DNA of 33,720 nt from a bacterium (GTDB lineage Bacteria; Patescibacteria; JAEDAM01; Absconditabacterales; Absconditicoccaceae): positions 1-33,720 of the forward strand of contig JAFRZH010000024.1 of the NCBI GenBank assembly GCA_017442645.1, written 5' to 3'. The notes below the pieces were generated by a model, which was given only the letters and a program-made list of their open reading frames with translations, searched no databases and was not told the origin of the DNA. The position numbers were made by a program, and so were the translations under genes. Each line of letters opens with the position of its first letter. The stretch's first letter is position 1. Positions 1 to 11,115 of the stretch are shown here, piece by piece.

Positions 1-444
1 ATTAAAAATATTGTAAAAAAAATTAATCATTATGACATTATAGTACCATTTAAGATAATTAGTGAAGGAAGTTTGTTTATATCGTTAGAATCTCAATACA
101 AACACTGTCATATACCTGAAGATTTTGATACACTGAAAAATGTGTTGTATGCATTATATCCAGAATACAAGGAATATGATTATATATTTACAAAAAAACA
201 TTTATTTTTTATGAGATGATGTTTTTACAATATGTTTATTATGAAAAAAAAATTATTTTTTGATTATTGTGAATGGTTATTTCATGTTTTATTTGAGTAT
301 GAAAACAAAGTTCAAATTTCCATATATCCATATCAAGCAAGAATTTTTTGATTTATTGGAGAACGTTTGTTTAATATCTGGTTAGAAAAAGAAAAAGTTT
401 TAGAAAAGAAAAAAGTTTCTGCAACTAAACTTATTTATTTATAG
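1..444 (+). CDS. DUF4422-type polysaccharide biosynthesis protein, C-terminal part
   Basis: The 5' end lies outside the window; frame 1 is open to TAG at 442-444 when TGA is read as Gly. The visible 147 residues include NMFIMKKKLFFDYCEWLF and a later YQARIFGFIGERLFNIWL. Both are typical of the C-terminal half of DUF4422 proteins, which are glycosyltransferase-like enzymes of capsule or exopolysaccharide clusters. Two glycines, one after MR and one in ARIFGF, are TGA-coded. A family 2 glycosyltransferase starts 8 bp downstream, so the two probably share a transcript for surface glycan synthesis. Base composition is more AT-rich than in dnaE downstream, as is common for glycan clusters. The family call is by recognition; substrate unknown. 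Confidence 0.75.
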
Positions 445-452
445 TTCATTTA

Positions 453-1289
453 ATGTATAAAATACCTCTTGTTTCTATTCTCATTTGTACGTATAATGCA
501 GAAAAAACAATAAAAAACACTCTTGATTCGTGTCTTAATCAGACTTATTCTTCTTTTGAAATTTTAATTCATGATGATCAGTCTAAAGATAAGACTCTTG
601 AAGTAATTGAAAGTCTTGGAGATCAAAGAATTAAAGTCCTTGAATCATGAAAAAAACTGTGACCATATGGAGGATTAAATTTTTTATTAGATCATGCAAA
701 GGGAGAATACATTGCCATTCAAGATCATGATGATATATGGCATCCTCAAAAATTAGAAAAGCAAATAAAATTTTTAGAAGAAAATACAAAGTATCTTTGA
801 TGCTGAACTTCATGTCTTGAATATTACGATAAAGAATATGTGGGATATTTATACAATAAACAAGAAAAAAATGTTAGTTTTGGAGTGTCTCATACTTCTT
901 TAGTATTTAAAAATTGAAAATATAGGTACGATACGAGTAATGATTATCTATGTGATGGATATTTTTTAAAACATATCTTAACACAAAATCAAAAAATCTT
1001 ACATATTATTCCAGAAGTATTAACACTTCATTATAATAGAAGTGATTGAAACAATTATTCCAATCTTTGGTTTAAATGTACTGTAGAAAATTTCAAAAGA
1101 TATTTCGGGATATATTGATTTACCTTTACATCCATAATATATTGGCTGTTTTTAGTATGTTTTTCAAAATATAAAAAATCTTATCAAATTCAAAAAGAGA
1201 TTTTTTTTCGAATGAATGGAAAGTTAACACAAGATGACTTTAAAAAGGATGAAAATTTAAGAGAACTGACAAAATATTTTTTGGAATAA
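453..1289 (+). CDS. family 2 glycosyltransferase
   Basis: Reads through several TGA(Gly) codons to TAA at 1287-1289, giving 278 residues. The N-terminus VSILICTYNAEKTIKNTLDS, followed by FEILIHDDQSKDKT, is the nucleotide-sugar binding start of a GT-A fold family 2 enzyme. GEYIAIQDHDDIWHPQKLEKQ holds the acidic metal/sugar-nucleotide motif (DHDD) at about residue 97. The C-terminal part has a hydrophobic stretch near residue 230 and ends in a charged tail. It transfers a sugar from an activated donor to a glycan or lipid-linked acceptor; donor and acceptor cannot be told from sequence. It follows the DUF4422 gene by 8 bp. The next 156 bp before dnaE contain no convincing gene. Confidence 0.85.
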
Positions 1290-1445
1290 AATTTATGACC
1301 TACCGAAGAAGACAATTGAAAAGAGAGTAAAAGTCAGACTTATTTAACGTTTTTTTGTTTTTGAAATCATGTTTTTGAAAACGATTTGATTTTTCTATTT
1401 CGTTTCGTACTATGAAACATAAGATTTATTTCATGACGGTAATAC

Positions 1446-4400
1446 ATGGCAGAACCACAAACAACGATGGATAAATATGAATTTGAACTTCGTTATATGG
1501 CTTATAAAGGGATGAGTACGAGATTTAATTTAGGACGAGATGATGACTTATATATTCAACTGATGAGAAAAACCTCAAGGGGAACACTCGAAAAAAAACT
1601 CCAAGAAACTTCACCAGCAGATCTCAAAAAATTTACCGCTCAGACTTATACTCCTTTTAAGAAAGAATTTATTGCACAGCATAAAAACGAATTTCCAGGG
1701 ATAGATAAAAGATTTTCACTTGCTGATTATATAGACCGTTTGGAATATGAGCTTAAAGTAATTAAAGAAATGGGATATAACTCTTATTTCCTTATCGTTT
1801 CAGATTATGTAAAATGGGCAAAAGAGCAAAAAATCTGAGTGGGACCAGGAAGATGATCTTGAGCAGGATCCGTTTTAGCTTGGTTTATTGAAATTACTGA
1901 TATTGATCCTATGCCTTTTGATCTGATCTTTGAGAGATTTTTGAATCCTGCCAGAGTATCTATGCCAGACTTCGATATCGATTTTGAAGATAGTAGGAGA
2001 CAAGATGTGATTCAACACTGTTCTGATAAATATGGATCTGAAAAAGTATGTGCCATTGGTACTTTCATGAAGATGAAGGGGAAAAACGCCTTCAAAGATA
2101 CGGGAAGAGTTTTGGGACTTTCGTTTACGGACTCCAATTTTTATGCTTGATTTATCAATGAGAAAAAAACCGCATTAGAAACCGTGCAAGATCCTGAAGA
2201 ACCTCAAGAACTTAAAGATGCTTATGAAAATAATGAATTAATCAAAGAAACGATCAATCTGAGTCACAATTTTAAAGATAATATGAGACAAACGGGAGTC
2301 CATGCTTGTGGAATTATTATCGCTCCAGAAAAGGTCGTTACGTATACTCCTACCCAATACTGTAAAGAAGATGATCATACGATTGTAAGTCAGTATGATG
2401 GTCCGACTTTGGAACAGATTGGACTTTTGAAAATGGATTTCCTCTGACTTAGAAATCTTAGTATTATCAAAAACTGTATCAAAATCATCAAAGCAAGAAA
2501 AGATAAAAACGGAGAACCGCTTCCAGAGATGTTTCAACAGTATTTGGATACGATGAATTTTAATCCTCCTCTTGATGATACTCCGACGTATGAAGAAGTT
2601 TTTAAGCAAGGAGAAACCACAGGAATCTTCCAATTTGAATCGAATGGAATGAAAAAATATTTGATTCAACTTGAACCTGATGTTTTTGCAAACTTGATTG
2701 CCATGGTGGCCCTCTACCGTCCTTGACCATTGGAATTTATTCCTTCCTATATTGATAGAAAACAAGGAAGAGCAGAAGTAGAATATCTTTATCCAGAGTT
2801 GAGAGAAGAATTAACGAAAAAATATGGAAAAGAAGTTCCAGAAGAAGAGAGAAAAAAACTGATTGAAGATCTGGATCCGATTATGGGAGATACGTATGGA
2901 ATTGCGATTTATCAGGAACAGTTGATGTTTCTTGTGCAGGCAATGGCGGGCTTCTCTCTTTGAGAAGCAGATCTTTTGAGGAGAGCTATTGGAAAAAAGA
3001 AAAAATATATTATCGAAAAATTGAAAGGAGAATTTATCGAAAGATGTGGAACTTTTAGAGGATATAAAGAAGAAACAGCGACCCAAATTTATGAAAGGAT
3101 GATCGAACCAGCGGCTTCTTATTCGTTCAATAAATCTCATGCGGTATGTTATGCCTTTGTATCGTATCAAACTGCATATTTGAAAGCGCATTATCCAATT
3201 GAGTTTTATGCAGCACTCATTAGATCGGAAGAGGAAGATACAGAGAAACAAAGTGTTTATATTGAAGAAATTCAACAACATGGATTTTCGATTTTAGCTC
3301 CGGATGTGAATAAATCTTACTGTCATGTTGCCGCTTTGGATAATGACATTGTGCTTGGTTTTTCTTCTATCAAAGGAGTAGGAACGGAAGTTGGAGAATA
3401 TATTCAGAAAGAAAGAGAAAAAAGCTGACCTTACTCAAGTTTAGAAGATTTTTTGAAAAGATGTGCTCCTGTGATCAATAAAAAGTCTCTTGAAGGACTG
3501 GTTAAAGCTTGAGCATTAGATAAAATGAAAGATCGTAAAATGATTCTTGAAAATGTGGAAATTGTGCTGGAATGGATCAAATCCAGTGCAAATGCCGATC
3601 AAGGATTGTTTTGAGATTTGCAGTCGTATATTGTTTTCAAAAAACAGACTTCTTCCACTCTTATGGAAAGATTGATGATGGAACAGGAGGTTTTTAGCTG
3701 TTTTCTTTCAGGAAATCCTCTGGATGGACTGTATCCGTGGATCAAAAAAACAAGTCTTTTTTATTCACAGATTAATGAGAAATTCCAAGGAAATTTTACG
3801 CTCGTTTGTTATGTGAAAGGTTTTGTAAAAGCGAAGAAAAAAGGAGTATTTGTACAATGTACCGATATCTCTGGAGATTTTGATTTCTTCTTGCCTGATA
3901 CGTGTGGACTGGAAAAATTCGATCTTTTGATTATTTCATGATATAAGAAAAATAGGTTTACCATTACGAAAATTATCAAAACCGATCATGAAAGATTGAA
4001 AAAAATCGCTGCTGGAGCGTATGATCCGCATTGGACAGCATTGAGGGCAAAACAAGAGAGATATGGAGACAAGAAAAAAGAAGATATGGAAAAATTTAAA
4101 CATGAAGCTCTTGAAAGAGAGGAAAATCCTTCAGAAGAAGAAAAAAAAGAAGAAAAAAAGTCTGAATGAACTCCTGTTTCTCCTGAAGAACAAAGTACAC
4201 TTGATCCAAACAATGAAAATACTGAACTTTCAGACAATTTTTCTGATGAATCGCTTGATACGGAGGATTTCATCGAAAATGAAGAGAGTCAAGAAAATGA
4301 AGATGATGGAGAAATTTGAGAAGAGGGAAAAAATGATGAAGATGAAGAAAAAAAATCCGAAAATATGGATTCGACTCATGAAACTAAGACGGATGAAACA

Positions 4401-4640
4401 GAAGCAAATACCAATGAAACAAAAGAACTATCCACTGAATTACCATGAGAACCAAAGTTAGAAATTCAGATTTCTTCTCTTTCTAATATGGTAATGTTTC
4501 AACTTTCTGGAATCATTAAAAATAATCCAGGAGACATCCCGCTACTTCTCAAAGGAATTCAAGGAGAGAATCCAGAAAAAATCGTTTCTGTGAGTCCTGA
4601 CGCCTTTGAAAGAATTAAAAATCTTTTACATCATTCTTAA
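1446..4640 (+). CDS. dnaE: DNA polymerase III alpha subunit, lacking the PHP domain
   Basis: With TGA = Gly one frame runs 1064 residues to TAA at 4638-4640. The palm motifs are intact: GVGPGRGSGAGS near residue 131 (three of its glycines TGA), PDFDID with catalytic Asp175 and Asp177, QTGVHACGIII, GIFQFESNGM, YRPGPLEFIP, and NKSHAVCYAFVSYQTAYLKAHYP. A C-terminal region follows that should include the beta-clamp and OB parts. About residues 885-1002 form a very acidic Glu/Asp/Lys/Ser/Thr low-complexity tract, and a 60-residue C-terminal domain closes the protein. The ORF opens only at 1443 (TAA at 1440-1442). Residue 1 therefore aligns near E. coli residue 280, and the entire N-terminal PHP domain is absent. 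The start at ATG 1446 is the only in-frame choice before the conserved region. It is either a genuinely PHP-less replicase or a 5'-truncated copy. Confidence 0.9.
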
Positions 4641-4645
4641 TACCG

Positions 4646-5659
4646 ATGAATTCTGCACAACTTCAACAATCACTGCCTTTGAAAGAAGCTCTTGAACAAG
4701 CACAAAAAATCGCAATTTTTGGACATCAATCTATCGACGGAGATGCAATTGGTTCCATGTATGGACTCGGAAGACAACTTGAAAAAATGGGGAAAGAAGT
4801 TTTCTACTTTACTCCTGACGCACCAAGTGAACAATTCCATTTTATCGGACTCGAAACTCTCCAAACCGAATTTGATTATGGGGAGTATGATTTACTCGTG
4901 CTTGTGGATATGGCTCATCCGTATAGAGTAGAAAAATTTTATCACGGTCATGAATCCTATTTCAATACGGATAAACTCCTGATCATCGATCATCATTTGC
5001 CTGATATTGTAAAGGAAGACGAAGAATCGCTTCAGACTTCTCTTCTTTTTAGAGATGCCACTTGTATTAGTTGTTCTGAAATCGTTTTTGAATTAACTTC
5101 TCAATGGCGAAATCTCATTGATTCGGACATTGCGACCATTCTTTATACAGGAATCGTGACAGATAGCGGGAATTTTTGTCATGACGAAGGAGAAGAAAGC
5201 GTGAGAGTGATGCAAGACGCAGTCGAACTTTTGAAACTTTGAGCAAAAAAAAGAGAGGTAGTTTTGAATGTTCTTCGTAGTAGAAGTGTCGAAGAAATCA
5301 GATTTATGCAGAAAATTATCGATAAATTACAACAAGACGGCGACATTTTTTATTCACGATATACTAAAGAAGAAGTCGAAGAAGCAGGGATTCATCTCGC
5401 AAAAGCAGAATATGCCTTATCGATTATGTGTGAAATCAAAGAAGGAGAGCTCTTTATTCTCGGGAAAGAAAAGCCTGAAGGATGAAGTATCAAATTTAGT
5501 CTGAGAGGAAAAGGAAAATATCATTGTCGTGATTTAGCCGCACATTTTTGAGGAGGAGGACATGAAAATGCTGCTTGATGTAGTGTTGATTTTACCTGAT
5601 CTGCAGATGAAGCAGTGAAAGAATTTGTAAAAAAGATTAAAAGTCTGATTTCTAACTAA
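4646..5659 (+). CDS. DHH/DHHA1 phosphoesterase, NrnA-like (nanoRNase / pAp phosphatase)
   Basis: 337 residues with TGA = Gly, starting 5 bp after the dnaE stop, so probably cotranscribed. Motifs in order: FGHQSIDGDAIGSMYGL near residue 26 (metal-binding DxD), a VDMAH motif, IDHHLPD with Asp115-His116-His117, and TGIVTDSGNF. The C-terminal DHHA1 substrate-binding motif is FGGGGHENAAGC, with two of its glycines TGA-coded. This two-domain layout and length match NrnA-type bifunctional oligoribonuclease/3'-phosphoadenosine-5'-phosphate phosphatase. The enzyme is cytoplasmic and Mn-dependent in the family, and finishes RNA decay by cleaving 2-5 nt oligos. Cyclic-di-nucleotide phosphodiesterases of the GdpP type share the domains but carry N-terminal membrane helices, which are absent here. 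The exact substrate is inferred. Confidence 0.85.
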
Positions 5660-5685
5660 AAAAGAGTCAAAGTTTGACTCTTTTT
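5658..5685. terminator. bidirectional intrinsic terminator
   Basis: A 10-bp perfect stem (5661-5670 with 5674-5683, core AAAGAGTCAA/TTGACTCTTT) has a 3-nt loop and is flanked by A-run and T-run on both sides. It lies between convergent genes and serves the DHH phosphoesterase (+) and the 5715-6767 gene (-). Confidence 0.8.
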
Positions 5686-5714
5686 ATGGGATACAATTGG
5701 TATAAATGCTTATT

Positions 5715-6767
5715 TTATAGTGAATCTAAGATATCTAGAACTTGACTCGTATGCTTTTTACAGTCTTCCTGTTTCTCTCTTTCTTGTGCTTGTTTAGTAA
5801 GAATTTCGTTAAGTTTATTGAGAATTTGATGGAAATCAATATTTGTGGTGTATTCTTCTCAGATTTTGCATACGAGTTCATTTTGAGAAAGTTGAATAGA
5901 AAAGGATGTATTTCATGTTGTTATGTTAATGCTATTATCTTGTTCAGAATATTGGATATTCTGGTAATTTTGCATCTGTTGTAGAGAGGTTTTTAAAGTA
6001 TTAAATTTCTCAATAGCACTTGATTTCTCAAAAGAGTTTGTTCATAATTCATAAGTTTGATTAGCTTCAAAAGCTCAAACACGATAAAAATATCAACGAT
6101 CCCTTTGTTCCTGAATGAGTAAATCATTTTCTTTTAAAGGTGTAAGTTCTTCTGGACTTTTAGCGTAAGCAGGAAGTACTTCCCCTCATAGAATATCCAC
6201 TAATTCTTGGGGTACTTGGATTCAGTTACGTTGGTTTGCATTGACTTTGACTATTTTTAATTCAGGACAAAATCTTGCTAAATCAGTTAATAACTTGATG
6301 TCTTTTGGGACAAACTTATTTATAGTTGTAAGATATTCCCCAAAATTTCAATCCAAACAACTAGCATTTATAGTAAAAGCTTCTCCTTGTTCTTGCTTTT
6401 TCTCAAGTGTTTTTTTACTTCGGTCATAAGCATCAAAATTGCCTCATTCGTTAGATAAAATATGTAAAATTCCGTCGGAGTCTTCTATAGCACGAATGAG
6501 TGGAATTCAGGTGGTTTCTCTTCCTTCTGGATGTTCTTGAGATTTAACACCTCGTGTAAAGAGGTTGAGAAGTATTGCGGGCATTTGATCCTTAGGAGGA
6601 AGGAGAATATTTCGAATTGCTTTTTGAGTAAGATTTTGAATTTCCCCATACTTGCAAATGAGTTCGTTTTGTACTCATTTAAACTCTTCTATTGATAATT
6701 TTCCTTGTAGAAACTGTTCTTTCTTGCTGCAAAATTCTTCTTTATCTTGTTGTATTGAGTTTCCCAT
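5715..6767 (-). CDS. hypothetical protein, 350 aa
   Basis: I do not recognise the family. Reading minus-strand from ATG at 6765-6767 to TAA at 5715-5717 gives 350 residues with several TGA glycines. It has no signal peptide or membrane segment, so it is probably cytosolic. The first 60 residues are rich in Lys/Glu/Gln and likely helical. A mixed alpha/beta middle follows, with segments such as GNFGEYLTTINKFVPKDIK and GIQVPQELVDILGGEVLPAY. The end is a Gln/Glu/Lys-rich helix (EILTKQAQEREKQEDCKKHT). A good sigma-70 site lies 49 bp upstream and a terminator 30 bp downstream, so it is a single-gene unit placed against the direction of its neighbours. Confidence 0.8.
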
Positions 6768-6815
6768 GCTGTTTTAGATTTTATAGACAAATAAAATGAA
6801 TATTTAGTTAAACGA

Positions 6816-6843
6816 TTTATAAGTATATAAGATAAAAAGTCAA
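6816..6843 (-). promoter_or_regulatory. sigma-70 promoter of the 350-aa hypothetical gene
   Basis: On the minus strand there is TTGACT (6838-6843), a 16-bp spacer and TATAAA (6816-6821). The predicted start is near 6809, about 42 nt before the ATG at 6767. Confidence 0.6.
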
Positions 6844-7077
6844 GTATTTTTTTTGTTAAAAAAACAGAAAACTCTCTTGAAATTTTTTCTTTTTTGGTTA
6901 TCTAATAATTGTTTACTTTTCAAAAATAATGATGAAATATTCTTCAGTGGTGGTCGTCTCTTAAAAAATAGAAAAACAAGATGAAAAGTCAGATTTTTAA
7001 ATTTTTTTAAGTGAAAATGAGACGATTATTCCTATGAAGATTTACCTATTCAGTCTGTTAGAAATTCAAAGAAATAT
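6844..7077. other. AT-rich intergenic stretch between divergent genes
   Basis: This is the rest of the 344-bp gap between the leftward hypothetical gene and valS. No ORF of substance is seen. It holds one copy of the recurring word AAAAGTCAGA (6984-6993) and a short inverted repeat, TCGTCTC near 6955 with GAGACGA near 7020, about 60 nt apart. The T-box hallmarks sometimes found in front of valS (AGGGUGGNACCGCG-type antiterminator) are not present. Confidence 0.5.
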
Positions 7078-7106
7078 TTGAAAGTTTTTTTAGTTTATTA
7101 AATAAT
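7078..7106 (+). promoter_or_regulatory. possible valS promoter
   Basis: TTGAAA (7078-7083), 17-bp spacer, AATAAT (7101-7106). The predicted start falls at about 7113, essentially on the valS ATG (7112), so the mRNA would be almost leaderless. The -10 match is imperfect and AT-rich sequence yields chance matches. Confidence 0.35.
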
Positions 7107-7111
7107 ATGAG

Positions 7112-9763
7112 ATGTTAGACAAGTATAATCATCAAGAAATAGAATCAAAATGGGAACAATATTGGGAAGAAAATGGATGCTTTAGAGCAACAACCAATCC
7201 TGAAAGAAATAATTATGCTATCGTAGTTCCACCTCCAAACGTAACAGGAATCCTTCATATGGGACATGTACTCGATGAAACGATTCAAGACGTTTTGATC
7301 AGATGGAAAAGAATGTCTGGATATAATACGCTTTGGATGCCAGGAACTGATCATGCAGGAATTGCTACTCAAAATAAAGTTGAGAGAGCATTAGCCAAAG
7401 AAGGAAAAACAAGAGAAGATATTGGAAGAGAAGAATTCATCAAGAAAACACGAGAATGGAAGGAAAAATATGGAGGAATCATTACTCAGCAGCAAAGAAA
7501 ACTTTGAGGATCTCTTGATTGGGAAAAAGAAAGATTTACGATGGATGAAGGACTTTCTGATGCAGTAAGAGAAATCTTTGTAAAACTCTATAAGGATGAC
7601 TTGATTTATCAAGGAGAATATATGGTAAACTGGTGTCCAAGATGTGGAACTGCATTAGCAGATGATGAAGTAGAACATGTAGATACAGAAGGACATCTTT
7701 GGGAGATCGCTTATCCTATTGTTTGAACTGATGAAAAATTGATCGTTGCAACGACAAGACCTGAAACAATGTTAGGAGATACAGGAGTTGCTGTTCATCC
7801 TGATGATCCAAGATAGCAACATTTGATAGGTAAAAAAGTTATTTTGCCATTAGTAAATAAAGAAATTCCTATCGTTGCAGATACGTATGTTGATAGAGAA
7901 TTTGGAACTTGAGTCGTAAAAATGACTCCTGCTCATGATCCAAACGATTTTGAAGTAGGAAAAAGAACAGGACTTGATCTTATCAATATTTTTACTCCAG
8001 AGGGAAAAATCAATGAAAATGGAGGAAAATATCAAGGACTTGATCGTTTTGAAGCAAGAGAGAAAATTTTGGAAGATTTGAAAAATGAAGGATATTTGGT
8101 TTCTGTAAAACATCATAATCATGCTGTTGGACACTGTTATAGATGTGATACGATTATCGAACCAAGAGTTTCAAAACAATGGTTTGTAAGAATGCAACCT
8201 CTTGCGAAACCAGCACTAGAAGCAGTAAAAAGTTGAAAAATCAGAATTCAACCAGAGAAATGGATAAAAGTGTATTATCATTGGCTCGAAAATATTAAAG
8301 ATTGGTGTATTTCCAGACAAATTCGATGGGGACACAGAATCCCTGCTTGGTATGGTCCTGATGGAAAAATCTTTGTTGCTAAATCTGAAGAAGAAGCAAA
8401 AGCACAAGCAAAAGAAGTTTATGGAAACGAAGTAGCATTAACTCAAGATGAAGATGTTTTGGATACGTGGTTTTCGTCAGCTTTATGGCCTTTTTCTACT
8501 ATGGGATGGCCTGAAAAAACAGATCTTCTCAAACATTTTTACCCAACTTCAACTCTAGTTACAGGAGCAGATATTATCTTTTTCCGAGTAGCAAGAATGA
8601 TTATGATGGGACTTTATGAGATGAAAGAAGTTCCTTTCCATGATGTTTGCTTTCACGGAATTGTAAGAGATGAACTTGGTCGTAAAATGTCTAAATCATT
8701 AGGAAATTCTCCCGATCCTCTCAAACTTATCGATGAATATGGAGCCGATGCGATCAGATTTACGATGATTTATAATACTTCTGCAGGACAAGATGTCTTT
8801 TTCTCAGAAAAACTTCTTGAAATGGGAAGAAATTTTGCCAATAAGGTTTGGAATGCAACCAATTTTGTATTGATGAACTTGGAAGGATTCGATCCAAAAA
8901 AGATCCAAAAATCTGATTTACAATTAGAGTTGGTAGATCATTGGATTTATTCAAGGCTCAATGCTACTATTAAGGAGACAGAATCTTATCTTCAAAAATA
9001 TGCACTTGATGAAGCAGCAAAAAGCGTATATGAATTCATTAGAGGAGATTTCTGTGATTGGTATGTGGAAATGGCAAAAGTAAGACTTTACATGAATGAC
9101 GATCTCAAGAGTAAACAAACAGCTCAATATGTTCTTCGAAATGTTTTAGAAACTGCTTTAAGACTTCTTCATCCTTTCATGCCATTTATCACGGAAGAAT
9201 TGTGGCAACATTTGAAAATCGAAGGAGAAACAATTATGCTTCAATCTTTCCCTATCGCAGATGAAAGTCAGATTTCTGAAACTATTGAAACTTCTATGCA
9301 ATGGCTTCAAGAAGCTATTACAGCTTTCAGAAATATTAGAGCAGAAGCAAATATTAATCCTTGAAAAGAAGTTCCTGCTTTGATTAAAACTTCAGATGAG
9401 AGTGAGATGAAAATCCTTGAGGAGAATCAATCTTTCTTGATGAAATTGGCAAAACTCTCTTCTCTTGAATTTGGAAAAGAGATTCAAAAGCCTGAACTTT
9501 CAGGATTTAGAGTTGTCGGAAAATCAGAATTAATTGTTCCTCTCTTAGGACTTCTTGATACAGAAGCTGAAAAGAAAAAAATCCTTGATCAAATCGCAAA
9601 ATTAGAAAATGGATTAGCTTCATGTGAGAGAAAATTATCTGATGAAGTTTTCCTTTCTAAAGCTCCAGCACAGATTATAGAAAGAGAAAAGAATAATAAA
9701 GCTGATTATGAACAAAAGATCGAAAAATTGAAACAGAATTTATTTTTACTTGAAAGTAATTAG
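7112..9763 (+). CDS. valS: valyl-tRNA synthetase, with an in-frame TAG at codon 235
   Basis: Attaches valine to tRNA-Val in the cytoplasm. With TGA = Gly the frame covers 883 codons. Class I signatures are present: [13 protein letters not shown] (HIGH-type, residues 49-52) and [10 protein letters not shown] (KMSKS, 525-529). A CPRCG...CYRCD zinc-like pair, the CP1 editing region ([21 protein letters not shown]) and a C-terminal charged coiled coil (about 800-880) are also visible. The length is normal. At 7814-7816 the frame carries TAG, a stop even in code 25. Relatives read HPDDPR-Tyr in this stretch, so one base change from TAT or TAC would explain it. The frame is open on both sides, so this is not a frameshift. 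A sequencing error, population variant or real nonsense mutation are all possible; an essential single-copy gene argues against true inactivation. Confidence 0.9.
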
Positions 9764-9771
9764 TCTCTCTC

Positions 9772-10650
9772 ATGCTTTCCAAGATTCTAACCTTTTATCA
9801 ACAGACTTCTCCCTATACGGATTTGGGACTTTATAAAGATTTTGCTTCTCAGTTGCCTGATGATATCAAAACATTAGCAACTTTACAGAGAAAACAGATT
9901 ATTCATCCCATCATTATTTGGAATAAATTACAAGAAGGATGGTGGGATGATTTAACCAAAGTTCCTAAAACAAGTATTATTTTTGAAGATGATCTTTTCC
10001 CAACTGCTTGTTCGATGTTAGCAGAACTCTTGAGAAGAGATCCTGAATATACAGTTCAGAGAAAAGTAGAAGATAAAATCCATGTAACTTGTAGAGGAGA
10101 GGCAATTTTACTTGCTTCAATTTTAAAAGCCAAAGGGATTCCCACTCGTGTGAGAAGTGGTTTTGCAGAATATCTGAGACATGATTGAGTTTATTATGAT
10201 CATTGGATTACGGAATATTATCAGAAATCTGAACAAAGATGGATCCTTGTCGATGCAGATAATCAACGAGGAGATACTCAAATTTCCTTTGATTTAAACG
10301 ATATTCCAAGATCAGAATTTCTTTTTGCTGCACAAGCCTATCTCGATTTGAGACAGAAAAAAAGAGAAAAAAGTCAGATTCTTTATGCCTCAGATCCTCT
10401 TACTTTAGGGCTTCCTGCTGCGATAAGAGGACTCTTTTATGACTTTCACTGCCTCATGAATGATGAGATGATCTTTGATTTCGTCCCTAAATATATTTTA
10501 GAGAAGAACTTTGTTCTCACAGAAGAAGAATTGAGTGAATTAGATGTTTTAGCAGAATTGATGCTTGATCCTGATAAAAATTTCGATGCGTTAGAAAAAA
10601 TCTGGAAAGAAAATCTCAAATTGAGAATTATGGGAGGAGGTTTAAATTAA
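9772..10650 (+). CDS. transglutaminase-like domain protein
   Basis: 292 residues, 8 bp after valS, one TGA glycine. The core VTCRGEAILLASILKAKGIP with Cys107, DHWITEYY with His144 and WILVDAD with Asp161 gives the Cys-His-Asp triad of the transglutaminase-like (papain-fold) superfamily. In bacteria such proteins are usually proteases or peptidases or act on cell-wall peptides rather than cross-link proteins. No signal peptide or membrane helix is visible, so it is probably cytoplasmic. The remaining sequence is helical and charged. One copy of the AAAAGTCAGATTCTTTAT word lies inside the gene at about 10366-10383, encoding KSQILY. The superfamily call is firm; the reaction is unknown. Confidence 0.75.
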
Positions 10651-10740
10651 AAAAGATAAATACGGAAAAATTTAAATCCTCTTGCTTTTCTTGGCAGGAT
10701 TCATACATTCAAAATATGGATTTTACCTTTTCTTTTTCTT

Positions 10741-11085
10741 ATGAGTACCAATAAAGAAATTTGATATCAGAATGAACAATTGGTGAAAGTTTTTTATGAA
10801 AAGAAAGGTTTTACTTGTCTTTATTCGAATTTTACGATCCGTGGAGGAGAGTTAGATTTAATCGTTCAGAAAGAAAAAAATCTAGTGATTGTGGAAGTAA
10901 AAACGGTGAATGCGGTAGAAGAACTTGATGGATATATTACTTCTCGTAAAATTCAAGCGATGGAGAGAACTTTGGAAACTTATTTGCAAAAGTATGATTT
11001 TGATTATGATGAAGTGAGTTTTGATGTGGTTTTTGTGAAAGACGGGAAAATCCTCGAACAGTATGAAAATGTGACGAACAGTTAA
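10741..11085 (+). CDS. YraN/UPF0102 family endonuclease-like protein
   Basis: 114 residues. The start is ATG 10741, which precedes one TGA glycine (IGYQNE) and the family's N-terminal helix. FYEKKGFTCLYSNFTIRGGELDLIVQKEKN...VIVEVKT matches the YraN core, in which E-x-D-L-I and E-V-K form a PD-(D/E)XK-like nuclease site. The family is short and usually sits near rnhB and ribosomal genes, and its cellular role is not settled. Here it lies between a transglutaminase-like gene (90 bp upstream) and a CtpA protease (30 bp downstream), all rightward. Confidence 0.8.
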
Positions 11086-11115
11086 AAATCTTTAGATGTA
11101 TTAGCAGTTTTTTTG

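Noticed and set aside
1290..1445. Remnant of the DnaE PHP domain in the gap before dnaE
   Set aside because: None of the three forward frames shows PHP motifs (for example H-x-H followed by D/H clusters), and only about 50 codons are available.
3986..4273. Long Ser/Phe-rich reverse-strand ORF over dnaE
   Set aside because: A shadow of the acidic low-complexity coding region: GAA/GAT codons read backwards give TTC/TCT. The forward frame has clear polymerase motifs.
6845..7111. Possible T-box riboswitch upstream of valS
   Set aside because: T-box elements are common before valS in Firmicutes, but no specifier-loop arrangement or antiterminator consensus could be found and there is no clear terminator before the ATG.
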